Part shown: one piece after another, positions 25,253 to 33,446 of the stretch
Layout of the letters: each line of letters opens with the position of its first letter
How positions within the stretch are numbered: position 1 is the stretch's first letter
Source of the DNA: Deltaproteobacteria bacterium HGW-Deltaproteobacteria-15
GTDB taxonomy: Bacteria; Desulfobacterota; DSM-4660; Desulfatiglandales; HGW-15
Direction: 5' to 3'
DNA length: 64,000 nt
NCBI GenBank assembly: GCA_002840535.1
Contig: PHBH01000027.1
Coordinates: 16,518-80,517 of the forward strand
Program-made: the position numbers and the translations under genes
Notes under the pieces: generated by a model
Told to the model about the DNA's origin: nothing
Databases searched by the model: none
What the model saw: the letters and a program-made list of their open reading frames with translations, nothing else

Positions 25253-26995
25253 ATGGACAACAAAATCCATTTTGTGGATCAAACCCTGAGAGATGCCCAG
25301 CAGAGTCTTTGGGGGTTTACCATGAGGACCGACCACATGATCCCCATAGCGGAAGTGATGGATAAGGTGGGCTATGCAGCCATTGCGACCGTGGGCAGCC
25401 AGGCATTTACCATTCAGGTGCGCAATCTCAACGAGGACCCCTGGGAGCGGATCAGAACCCTGTCCAAGCTGATCACGAGAACCCCTATCAGGGGCTCCTA
25501 CCAGATCGGAAGCCTGTCCTCCTTCGACCTGGGTACGCCCCGGGAGATCATCAATCTGTGGATCCGGCGTTCGGTGGCGAATGGGATCAGGAGCTTCTGG
25601 ATCTGCGACTACCAGTATGAAATGGAAAAGTTCGTCTACTTTGCGCGTGTGGCCAAAGCGGAAGGGGCCGAGCTGGTCCCTGCCATTATGTATACTTCGA
25701 GCCCTGTTCATACGAGCGAGCACTGGGCAAAAAAGACCCGCACCCTGATGCAAGCCAGAGACTATATCGATCGCATCATGATCGAAGATGCCTCTGGAGT
25801 GATCACGCCGGAGGCTACCGGCATGGTGGTCCGCACGATCCAGGAGAACTCCGAAGGTCTGCCCCTGGAGTTCCACTCGCACTGCAACAGCGGGCTCGCC
25901 CCCTTATGTTACCTGGAGGCCGTCAAAGCCGGGGTCCGGACGCTCCATACTGCCGTGGCGCCTCTTGGCAACGGCACCTCGCTGCCTGCCGCGGAGACGA
26001 TCCTGAAAAACCTGCGGCGCATGGGTTTTTCAGTGGATCTGGACGAGGAATCGCTTCAGGCGGTTTCCTCTCATTTCAGAAGGATTGCCGAAGAGGAAGG
26101 GTTGCCGATCGGCTCGCCGATGGAATACGATCTCTTTCATTTTCAGCACCAGGTCCCGGGCGGGATGATGACCAATCTCACGCGACAACTGAGAGAGGTC
26201 GGGATGGAGCACCGTTTGAACGAGATCCTTGAGGAGACTGTCCGCGTCCGAAGGGATTTCGGGTATCCCGTCATGGCCACCCCTTATTCGCAGATCGTCG
26301 GGGCCCAGGCGGTGGAGAATGTCATATCCGGAGAGCGGTACAAACAGATGACGGATGAGGCGATCAAGTTCGTCCTTGGGTACTACGGAAAGCCGGATGG
26401 ACCCGTTGATCAGACCGTGATCGACAGCGTGATGAACTCGCCCAGGGTAAAGCAGTTCAAGAATTGGAAGCCTGAGGGTTACGATAAACCCATTGAGGAG
26501 TTCAGGCGCGAAATCGGCCCGGAGCTTTCCGATGACGATCTGCTTCTCAAAATCCTGATACCGGGAAAACCTGTCAAGAGGAATGCGTCCGGGAAGGCCG
26601 ACCCCGCCGCCTCGTCCAGGGCGAAAGCCGTTGCGGGCGTCCGCGTGGAAGGTCCCCGGGAGTTTGTTGTGGACGTGGACGGGGAGATCTTCAACGTCAG
26701 GATCACGGAAAAGGGGGACGGCACCGAAAGATCCGTCGATTCCGTGGAGGTGAATCAACCCCTGAAGCCCAGGGAACTGCCGCAGGGGGCGGTGGTATGC
26801 GGGATGGCCGGCCTGGTGCTTTCAGTCGAGGTGAAGGAAGGCTCCCATGTCAACGAGGGCGACCTGGTGGCCATCATCGAGGCCATGAAAATGAGGAGGC
26901 ACGTCCACTCGCCGCGCAGCGGTCTGGTCAAGTCCATTGTTGCTCAGGAGGGTCAGATGGTTGCGCCGGAAGACCTCTTGATGGTGGTGGAATAA
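25253..26995 (+). CDS. Biotin-dependent carboxyltransferase (pyruvate carboxylase B/OadA-like) with biotinyl domain
   Basis: A 580-residue protein: HMGL-like carboxyltransferase barrel (residues about 5-270), PYC/OADA middle domain (to about 440) and a biotinyl domain whose lysine is K546 in EAMKM. Kept are D9 of DQTLRDAQQS, HSH at 208-210 and T242 in GTSLPA. Changed, compared with what I know of pyruvate carboxylases, are the carbamylated lysine of KDMAG (here IEDASG, E178) and the pyruvate-binding arginine segment (here GSYQIGS, 81-87). The acceptor is therefore probably not pyruvate. It overlaps the biotin carboxylase gene (TAATG). Behind box D. Confidence 0.85.
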   Translation: MDNKIHFVDQTLRDAQQSLWGFTMRTDHMIPIAEVMDKVGYAAIATVGSQAFTIQVRNLNEDPWERIRTLSKLITRTPIRGSYQIGSLSSFDLGTPREIINLWIRRSVANGIRSFWICDYQYEMEKFVYFARVAKAEGAELVPAIMYTSSPVHTSEHWAKKTRTLMQARDYIDRIMIEDASGVITPEATGMVVRTIQENSEGLPLEFHSHCNSGLAPLCYLEAVKAGVRTLHTAVAPLGNGTSLPAAETILKNLRRMGFSVDLDEESLQAVSSHFRRIAEEEGLPIGSPMEYDLFHFQHQVPGGMMTNLTRQLREVGMEHRLNEILEETVRVRRDFGYPVMATPYSQIVGAQAVENVISGERYKQMTDEAIKFVLGYYGKPDGPVDQTVIDSVMNSPRVKQFKNWKPEGYDKPIEEFRREIGPELSDDDLLLKILIPGKPVKRNASGKADPAASSRAKAVAGVRVEGPREFVVDVDGEIFNVRITEKGDGTERSVDSVEVNQPLKPRELPQGAVVCGMAGLVLSVEVKEGSHVNEGDLVAIIEAMKMRRHVHSPRSGLVKSIVAQEGQMVAPEDLLMVVE

Positions 26996-28452
26996 TGCTC
27001 GGGAAAATTCTTGTAGCCAACCGCGGTGAAATCGCTGTTCGTGTCATGCGCGCGTGCCGGGAGATGTCCATTCCCTGCGTCGCCGTGTACTCCGAAGCGG
27101 ACAGGGATGCACTGTTCGTCAAATATGCAGACGAGGCTTTCTGCATCGGCCCCCCGCCTGCAAGAGCGAGCTATCTGAACATTGCCAGGGTGATCGAGGT
27201 CGCAAAAGGATGCGGCGCCGAAGCCATCCATCCCGGCTACGGTTTTCTCGCGGAGAATCCGGAATTCGCCCGGGTCTGTGAAGAAGAAGGGATCAAGTTC
27301 ATAGGCCCTTCGAGCAGAGTGCTCGCACTCATGGGCGACAAAGTGGCCGCGCGCCGTGAGATGAAGAAGGCCGGCGTTCCCGTGGTGCCCGGTGCGGATG
27401 AATGCATCACGGAATTCGGCCCCGCCAGGGATTTGGCCCGGGAGATCGGCTATCCGGTGATCATCAAACCCTCGGGTGGAGGCGGCGGGATCGGGATGAC
27501 CGTGGTGACCCGCGAAGAGGAACTGGCCGGTGCGCTGAAGTCCTCTCAGGCCGTTGCGACGAACACCTTTGGGATCTGCGATGTCTATATCGAAAAGTAC
27601 CTCCCCAATCCCCGCCACATCGAATTTCAGCTGCTGGGGGATTCCAAAGGAAACGGTATTCACCTCGGCGAGAGGGAATGCTCGATCCAGCGGAGGCACC
27701 AGAAGCTTGTCGAGGAATCCCCTTCGCCGGCGGTGACCCCTGCCATGCGCGCCGAAATGGGCGAGATCGCGGCCGGCGCCGCCAGATTCGTGGGCTATGA
27801 AGGCGCCGGGACCATGGAGTTCCTGTTCTCGGAAGGGAAATTCTACTTTCTCGAGGTGAACGCCAGGGTCCAGGTCGAGCACCCGGTCACGGAGATGGTT
27901 ACCGGGGTCGATATCGTCAAGGAGCAGATACGTATCGCGTCGGGAATTCCACTCGGGCTCAGGCAGGAAGAAGTCCGGATGAACGGCTGGGCGCTGGAGT
28001 GTCGCGTCAATGCCGAAGACCCTCTGAACGAGTTCGCCCCCTCCCCCGGCAGGATCAGGGAATACCGGCCGCCCGGCGGACCCGGTGTGAGGGTGGATGA
28101 CGGGGTGTATGGCCGCTACTCCATACCTCCGTTTTACGACCCCATGATCTCGAAGGTCATCGTCTGGGGCAGGGACCGCATGGAGGCCGTCAGCCGGATG
28201 CGCCGCGCCCTGTATGAATACGTCATCCTCGGGATCAAAAACAATCTCGCATTCCACAGGGCTCTGATGGAGAACCCCCGCTTTGTGAAAGGAGAGCTCG
28301 ATACCGGGTTTATCGAGAGGGAGACGACATTGCCGGATGAAATGAAAAGGGTGCAGGATGAAGAAGCATGGTTGGGGAAAGGATGGTCCTCTTCGGGTGA
28401 TCTGAAGAGAACAGCCGCCGTCGCGGCTGTCGCCGCCCTGATCCGCCGTTAG
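26995..28452 (+). CDS. Biotin carboxylase subunit
   Basis: A 485-residue ATP-grasp biotin carboxylase that carboxylates biotin of the partner at 25253-26995 using bicarbonate and ATP. Motifs: KILVANRGEIAVRVMRACRE at the N-terminus, the glycine-rich lid KPSGGGGGIGM, the HIEFQLLGD and RECSIQRRHQKLVEESPS active-site stretches, and FLEVNARVQVEHPVTEMVTG. The ATG at 26995 shares bases with the stop codon of the carboxyltransferase gene. The C-terminus carries an extra poorly conserved tail of about 30 residues after the usual end. Box E starts 7 bases after the stop codon. Confidence 0.9.
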   Translation: MLGKILVANRGEIAVRVMRACREMSIPCVAVYSEADRDALFVKYADEAFCIGPPPARASYLNIARVIEVAKGCGAEAIHPGYGFLAENPEFARVCEEEGIKFIGPSSRVLALMGDKVAARREMKKAGVPVVPGADECITEFGPARDLAREIGYPVIIKPSGGGGGIGMTVVTREEELAGALKSSQAVATNTFGICDVYIEKYLPNPRHIEFQLLGDSKGNGIHLGERECSIQRRHQKLVEESPSPAVTPAMRAEMGEIAAGAARFVGYEGAGTMEFLFSEGKFYFLEVNARVQVEHPVTEMVTGVDIVKEQIRIASGIPLGLRQEEVRMNGWALECRVNAEDPLNEFAPSPGRIREYRPPGGPGVRVDDGVYGRYSIPPFYDPMISKVIVWGRDRMEAVSRMRRALYEYVILGIKNNLAFHRALMENPRFVKGELDTGFIERETTLPDEMKRVQDEEAWLGKGWSSSGDLKRTAAVAAVAALIRR

Positions 28453-28458
28453 GTTTCT

Positions 28459-28475
28459 GTTGACAAAAAGGAAAC
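28459..28475 (+). promoter_or_regulatory. Box E: GTTGACA-N4-GGAAAC element upstream of the PEP-utilising gene
   Basis: GTTGACAAAAAGGAAAC, identical to boxes A and D, 223 bases before the PEP-utilising gene. No good -10 is seen at 16-18 bases, so it may be an internal promoter needing activation or a regulator site only. GGAAAC is followed by an inverted GGTTCC 14 bases on. Confidence 0.6.
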
Positions 28476-28697
28476 ATCGGGGCAATGATGGTTCCAATGG
28501 CAACCTTCCCATGCTGTTCATCCCATTCACCTGCAGGCATGCATACATGCGGATTATTCTCCGGACGCGCACCATCCAACGATGTTTCATGATCGAGGGT
28601 TTGCGACACCAGATGGTCTGCAAATCAGACTGAGTTCGCCTTGGGAATCTGAGGCGTCGGTAAACGAAGGTTTTCGTAAACGAAAGGAGGAATTATT

Positions 28698-30380
28698 ATG
28701 TTGCATCCGGCCTATGATCTCACCTTTTACGAATTCGATGATGAGAGGGACACCCAGGTCTGGGACGTGCTCCTGTGCGACCTCGTCCATGGTAAACCGC
28801 CCCTTAAACCCCTCTATTTCGGGACCGGCTGGTACTGGTACGTGTACGCCATCATGAATGCGGCCGAGACCCTCCAGCTACCCACGACCAAGGGATGGGG
28901 ATACCGGGTGAGGGACGGATATCCCTATCTGACCTGCATGAAGACCACCAAGGAGGAGGCCAAGGCGCGGGAACCGGTGTTCCGGGAAAAGATCAGGCCT
29001 TTCATCGAAGACTTCGAGGGCGTGTGGAACCCGATGAAGGCGGAGTTGATGGAGGTTTACAAAGCGGCCAAGAAGACCTACCGGATCAACGAATGGGACG
29101 ACATCAAGAAGCTCAGCAACATAGAGCTGCTCAGGTTCTTCCTGGATTATGCCTTCGTGATCAACCGGAAGGAAGCCGAGACGCACATGATGATGCTGGT
29201 GGCCGCAAACTACATCAACGGCTTGTTCCAGCAGATGTGGTTCGAGATCTTCGGCAAACAGGCCCCCATTGACCCGACCTTCGCCGCATTGATGAGCGGC
29301 TACGAGGCGCAGGACCACAAGGTCAACAGGGAACTGTGGAAACTCTCCAGGAAGATCCCCGGCATGGGACTGAAAAGCGCCTTCGAGATCGAGGACAACA
29401 AAAAGGTTCTGAAGGAGTTGGAGAAGAGCGATCAAGGCAGGGCCTGGCTGAAGGAATACAAGGGATTCCTCATGGAGCACGGGTGGCGATGTGAACGGAT
29501 GCATGCCTATGACACCCCGGCATGGATCGAGAGACCCGATCTGGCCGTAGGCCGGGTCAAGGTGTACATGAACCAGGAAGAATTTGCCTTTGACGTGGAG
29601 CGGGTCCGGCTGGTTGCGAAAAGGGAGGCCGCGGAAAAGGAGGTTCTGGCCAAATTGTCTCCGGGCCAGAAGGAATGGTTCGAGACCCTCATGAAGTCTG
29701 CCCAGAAATCGGGGTACTGGAGCGAAGATCACACCTACTTCTGCGACTTCTATGTGGGCGCCCTGGGCCGGTGTATCATTGCGGAGCTCGGGAGGCGGTT
29801 TGCCGAGGCCGGCACCATCGACTCGGCCGAAGACGTCCACTTCCTCCATGCCCACGAGATCAGGAAGGCGGCCGTCCCGATGAAGGAAGTCAACCTCCGG
29901 CCTTATGTGGAGAGAAGGAAGGCGGCCTGGGAGAAGGCATACAAGACCGATCCACCCACCTTCTACGGGAACATCGAGAAAGCCGGCGAGGTTTTGAGGA
30001 GCGACCCCACCCTTTCGGTCTCCACGCAATTGCCGATCGTGAGGGAAGAATTGAAGGCCGACCTGTACGGTGCGGCCGCTGCCCCCGGTATTGTAGAAGG
30101 GACCGCCAGGGTCATTATGGAAGCGAACAGGCTTTCAGACCTCAAGGAGGGGGAGATACTGGTAGCCCCCGGGACATCCGCTGCATGGACCGTGGCCTTC
30201 AGCCTGATCAAGGGACTCATCACGGACGGCGGCGGCGCCCTGTCGCATCCCGTCATTATGGCGCGGGAGTGCGGCATACCGTGTGTTGCGGGTTGCCTGC
30301 AGGGGACGCAGAAGATCAAGACAGGACAAAAGGTGAAGATCGACGGCGATCTGGGAGTTGTTTTCATTTTAGAAAAGTGA
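28698..30380 (+). CDS. PEP-utilising phosphotransferase with mobile phospho-histidine domain (phenylphosphate synthase PpsA-like)
   Basis: A 560-residue protein. The C-terminal part (about 440-560) is the PEP-utiliser mobile domain with the catalytic histidine H517 in GGGALSHPVIMARE. The long N-terminal part (1-430) is rich in Trp and Tyr near residues 40-75 and resembles the substrate-binding part of phenylphosphate synthase alpha subunits; it has no ATP-grasp domain. The ATP-grasp domain is encoded separately at 12643-13659. Together they could phosphorylate an organic hydroxyl or enol with ATP by way of a phospho-histidine. A strong AAAGGAGG precedes the ATG. Behind box E. The exact substrate is unknown; rifampin-phosphotransferase-like chemistry is an alternative. 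Confidence 0.8.
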   Translation: MLHPAYDLTFYEFDDERDTQVWDVLLCDLVHGKPPLKPLYFGTGWYWYVYAIMNAAETLQLPTTKGWGYRVRDGYPYLTCMKTTKEEAKAREPVFREKIRPFIEDFEGVWNPMKAELMEVYKAAKKTYRINEWDDIKKLSNIELLRFFLDYAFVINRKEAETHMMMLVAANYINGLFQQMWFEIFGKQAPIDPTFAALMSGYEAQDHKVNRELWKLSRKIPGMGLKSAFEIEDNKKVLKELEKSDQGRAWLKEYKGFLMEHGWRCERMHAYDTPAWIERPDLAVGRVKVYMNQEEFAFDVERVRLVAKREAAEKEVLAKLSPGQKEWFETLMKSAQKSGYWSEDHTYFCDFYVGALGRCIIAELGRRFAEAGTIDSAEDVHFLHAHEIRKAAVPMKEVNLRPYVERRKAAWEKAYKTDPPTFYGNIEKAGEVLRSDPTLSVSTQLPIVREELKADLYGAAAAPGIVEGTARVIMEANRLSDLKEGEILVAPGTSAAWTVAFSLIKGLITDGGGALSHPVIMARECGIPCVAGCLQGTQKIKTGQKVKIDGDLGVVFILEK

Positions 30381-30410
30381 CAAAGGGCAAATGGCTGCAT
30401 GGAGGCGAGT

Positions 30411-31172
30411 ATGGCGGCGGTTCTTTACGACAAAGAGGGGCCGATCGTGACGATCACCCTCAACCGGCCCGAAGCGCTCAACCGCATAGACTCCGAGATA
30501 TTCACCGGTCTCAGCCGGGCCATGGAGGATTTCCGTGACGATCCGGAGGCAATAGTAGGCATTGTGACAGCCGCGGGGAATGCCTTCTCCGACGGGGCAC
30601 ACCATGAGAAACTCCTGATCCCATGGCGCGATGGCTCTTTCGAGCCCCCTCCATCCATTACAAGGGGACTGAACATATGGAAGCCCCTGATCGCCGCGGT
30701 CAACGGTCCTGCCAGGGGCGGAGGAGTCGAGATCGCACTGGCCTGCGATATCAGGATTCTTTCAGAAAAGGCGACCCTTCAGCTGCCGGAGGTGGGCCGC
30801 GGCCTGATTCCGGGGTGGGGTGGAACGCAACGGCTGCCCCGCATGGTCTCGTCTGCAAAGGCCGCAGAGATGATTTTCATGGGCGTACCCATAAGCGCTG
30901 ACGAGGCTTATCGCCTTGGACTTGTCAACAAGGTTGTCCCTCCTGATCTTCTTCTCCCTACGGCAAAGGAATGGGGGCTGAAAATATGCGAAAAGGGTCC
31001 CCTGGCTGTTCGCAGGGCCAAGGAGGCCATGATCCGGGGGAGAGAGATGAGCCTGGAGGAAGGATTGCGGCTTGAACTTGCCTTCTTCGAGGAAGTGCTG
31101 AGGAGCGAGGATTACCGGGAGGGGCTCCAGGCCCTTGCCGAGCAGCGAAAACCCGGGTACAAAGGAAGATAA
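30411..31172 (+). CDS. Enoyl-CoA hydratase/isomerase family protein (crotonase)
   Basis: A 253-residue crotonase-fold protein. GPIVTITLNRPEALN starts the domain; AAVNGPARGGGVEIALACDIR forms the second oxyanion-hole loop, and QLPEVGRGLIPGWGGTQRLPR retains the glutamate and glycine turn. The first loop reads AFSDGAHHEK where CAGADL is usual, so the active site is not standard and activity could be a hydratase, isomerase or C-C hydrolase. GGAGG six bases upstream supports the ATG at 30411 over the one at 30399. It follows the PEP-utilising gene by 30 bases and is probably cotranscribed. Confidence 0.85.
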   Translation: MAAVLYDKEGPIVTITLNRPEALNRIDSEIFTGLSRAMEDFRDDPEAIVGIVTAAGNAFSDGAHHEKLLIPWRDGSFEPPPSITRGLNIWKPLIAAVNGPARGGGVEIALACDIRILSEKATLQLPEVGRGLIPGWGGTQRLPRMVSSAKAAEMIFMGVPISADEAYRLGLVNKVVPPDLLLPTAKEWGLKICEKGPLAVRRAKEAMIRGREMSLEEGLRLELAFFEEVLRSEDYREGLQALAEQRKPGYKGR

Positions 31173-31185
31173 AACACCTGAGATC

Positions 31186-31253
31186 GGCCACGAAGACACG
31201 AAGACACAAAGAGACAGAAAATGATTTTCTTGGTGCCTTTGTGTCTTTGTGGC
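31186..31253. repeat. Palindromic intergenic repeat (CACAAAGACAC family)
   Basis: ggccacgaagacacgaagac at the left pairs with cctttgtgtctttgtggc at the right; the same family as 14370-14442. It separates the crotonase and radical SAM genes and may act as a partial terminator. Confidence 0.7.
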
Positions 31254-31311
31254 AATATTTTCTTATGGAGGCATCAGAGGCGCAGTGGAGGAAATCCGCG
31301 AAAGCGAAACC

Positions 31312-32181
31312 ATGCATTATGAAGGGAATTGCATCAGACCTCCTCCCGAGGCATTCAGCATCCTCCTCCAGGTGACGCTGGGCTGTTCGCACAACCGGTG
31401 CACTTTTTGCGGGACTTTCAAGGACAAACGTTTCCGCATAAAGAACGACGATACCATCCTGGGCGACATTCTCTTTGCATCCAGGCACATGAGAAGACAG
31501 GATCGTGTCTTCCTCATGGATGGAGACGCGCTGATCATCCCTCAGAAGAGGCTGGTGTGGATCCTCGACAAAATCCATGAACACCTCCCCTGGGTTGAAG
31601 GTATCGGATCCTATGCGAACACCAAGAGCGTCAGCCTGAAGTCATCGCAGGAGCTGGATGAACTGAGGGAAAAGAAGTTGGACAGGATCTACCTCGGTGT
31701 GGAATCCGGTGACGACGAGACTCGTAAAAGGGTCAACAAAGGATCCAGCGGTCGGCATTGTCTTGAGATGGGAAGGAAGATCAAGGATGCAGGGATGCAC
31801 CTTACAGCCACGGTGCTTCTCGGCATTGCGGGCATCGAAGACTCCCTTCGCCACGCCAGGGCGACGGGAGAGCTCCTCAGCGGCATAGACCCGGACCACG
31901 TCGCCGCCCTCACGGTGATCCCCACCCCGGGCACCCCTTTTTGGGACGATTTGCAGAGTGGCGCCGCGCAGATGCCGGATGAGAGGGGAATACTCCTCGA
32001 GATGAGGGAGATGCTCGCGCACACCAACCTGAGTGACGGTGTTTTTGCCTCCAACCATGCATCCAATTACCTGTCCGTCAGGGTCCGACTTCCACACGAA
32101 AAGCAGAAAGGGCTTGACCTGATCGATGCGGCCCTGCGGGGCGAAGTCGGCATCAAACCGGAGTGGATGCGCGCTTTCTGA
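31312..32181 (+). CDS. Radical SAM protein
   Basis: A 289-residue radical SAM enzyme with the cluster-binding CxxxxCxxC variant GCSHNRCTFCGTF near residues 22-34, then FLMDGDALI, a mid-protein YLGVESGDDETRKRVNKG and a C-terminal ALTVIPTPGTPFWDDL. The architecture resembles the coproporphyrinogen-oxidase/elongator-like radical SAM group, but with no extra domain. The substrate is unknown. The ATG at 31312 begins the domain, although its ribosome-binding site is poor; a GTG at 31285, directly at a GGAGG, is an alternative. It stands between the crotonase and SDR genes. Confidence 0.82.
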   Translation: MHYEGNCIRPPPEAFSILLQVTLGCSHNRCTFCGTFKDKRFRIKNDDTILGDILFASRHMRRQDRVFLMDGDALIIPQKRLVWILDKIHEHLPWVEGIGSYANTKSVSLKSSQELDELREKKLDRIYLGVESGDDETRKRVNKGSSGRHCLEMGRKIKDAGMHLTATVLLGIAGIEDSLRHARATGELLSGIDPDHVAALTVIPTPGTPFWDDLQSGAAQMPDERGILLEMREMLAHTNLSDGVFASNHASNYLSVRVRLPHEKQKGLDLIDAALRGEVGIKPEWMRAF

Positions 32182-32435
32182 TATTGCATCTCGGCGGACC
32201 CCCTCCCCTACCCCCCACCACGAGTGGGTAGGATATGTCAAGATCACTGCTGAAGTGGACGATGGAGAGTCTGCAGGGGCAGGATGGGTTGAGCGAAGCG
32301 AAACCCATCCTACGGAACCGGCCCCTAAACTCCCTCCCGGACACAAGTGAGGAAAACGAGAGACGGTTGAGCATTTATCGCGTTTGGTGTAAAAATTCAC
32401 AGCCATGACGTTCCAGGTGAAAGGAGGAGAGAAAG
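32182..32435. repeat. Intergenic region with GGATGGGTT palindrome
   Basis: 32280-32314 contains caggatgggttgagcg and cgaaacccatccta as an inverted pair, the same family as 15752-15848. The rest has no visible gene. AGGAGAG just before 32436 is the ribosome-binding site of the next gene. Confidence 0.6.
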
Positions 32436-33233
32436 ATGGATCTTGGATTGAAGGGGAAGGTCGCACTAGTCACTGGAGCCGGTCAAGGCATCGGCAAGGC
32501 CATTGCCATGACCCTGGCTGAGGAAGGCTGCAATCTGGCCATCTGCGCCCGCCGCAAGAACATGCTCGATGCCTCCGCGGAAGAGATCAGATCCAGGGGA
32601 GTCGAGGTACTGGCCGTCCAGTCCGACGTGGCCAGACGGGAAGACAACGTCAACTTCGCTGCAAAAGCCGCAGAGAAGTTCGGCAGGATCGACATCCTGG
32701 TGAACAACGCGGGGGTCGGCCCCAAGAGCGACCCGCTGGAGCTCGCGGAGGAGGTTTTCCGCCATCACATGGATCTCATGCTCTTCGGTCCCATCCAATT
32801 GTGCAAACTTGCCATCCCGTACATGAGGAAGCAGAAATGGGGCAGGATCATCAACATATCCTCCATCTTCTCCAAACAACCCGGAGGACTTCTGGACTAT
32901 GACTCCATCAAGGCGGCCATGAACATGTGGACGAAAGACTTCAGCAACTATCTTGCCAAGGACAATATCCTCGTCAATACCGTATGTCCCGGGCCCATCC
33001 GGACTCCGCTGTGGGACGGCCCCGGACAAATGGCTGAAAAAATCGGTGAAGAGCTCGGGATGACGATCCCGCAGGTGATGAAATGGTTTGCTGAGCAGAA
33101 CATCCCCCTGGGACATCACGGCGAGCCTGAGGACATTGCCGACATGGTGGCTTTCCTCGCTTCAGACAGGGCGAAATTCATTACCGGACAGGCCATCAAC
33201 GTGGACGGCGGCATGGTAAAGTCATTGGTCTAG
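32436..33233 (+). CDS. SDR-family oxidoreductase
   Basis: A 265-residue short-chain dehydrogenase: GAGQGIGKAI glycine motif at about 12-21, NNAG near residue 91, catalytic serine in INISSIF and the tyrosine-lysine pair in YDSIK, then VCPGPIRTPLW and the C-terminal FITGQAINVDGG. A basic CARRKN after strand two suggests NADP. It probably oxidises or reduces a hydroxyacyl-CoA or ketone in the surrounding pathway; this is inference from the neighbours. The TAG stop is the first three bases of a TAGTGTC repeat. Confidence 0.85.
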   Translation: MDLGLKGKVALVTGAGQGIGKAIAMTLAEEGCNLAICARRKNMLDASAEEIRSRGVEVLAVQSDVARREDNVNFAAKAAEKFGRIDILVNNAGVGPKSDPLELAEEVFRHHMDLMLFGPIQLCKLAIPYMRKQKWGRIINISSIFSKQPGGLLDYDSIKAAMNMWTKDFSNYLAKDNILVNTVCPGPIRTPLWDGPGQMAEKIGEELGMTIPQVMKWFAEQNIPLGHHGEPEDIADMVAFLASDRAKFITGQAINVDGGMVKSLV

Positions 33234-33385
33234 TGTCTATCCAGAAATGGGCATTTTCTGGATTGAGGTTTCAGGTTTCAGGTTTCAGGTGTCAGGTTTC
33301 AGGTGTCAGGTTTCAGGTGTCAGGTTTCAGGTGTCAGCTTAATTCACTGCTTTAGGATGTTTTCCGACACCTGACACCTGACCAC
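33231..33385. repeat. TAGTGTC element plus TTTCAGG/TGTCAGG tandem repeat
   Basis: From the stop codon: tagtgtctatccagaaatgg followed by an inverted cattttctgga. From 33264 to 33338 about ten units alternate ttcagg and tgtcagg; at 33366-33383 gacacctgacacctgacc is the inverted form. The same units recur at 63.94-64.0 kb. No gene. Confidence 0.75.
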
Positions 33386-33446
33386 TGATCGCTCGAATCG
33401 GGAGTCTTCATTTCCGGATGAGCACAAGTCCAAGAGGAGGATGATG

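Noticed and set aside
26953..28623. Long minus-strand reading frame of 556 codons
   Set aside because: It lies opposite the biotin carboxylase gene, which has clear motifs; the antisense frame has no recognisable protein and reflects high-GC codon bias.
33264..33338. Possible CRISPR or iteron array
   Set aside because: Units of 6-7 bases alternate without spacers and the same repeat occurs at unrelated places; no replication gene nearby.
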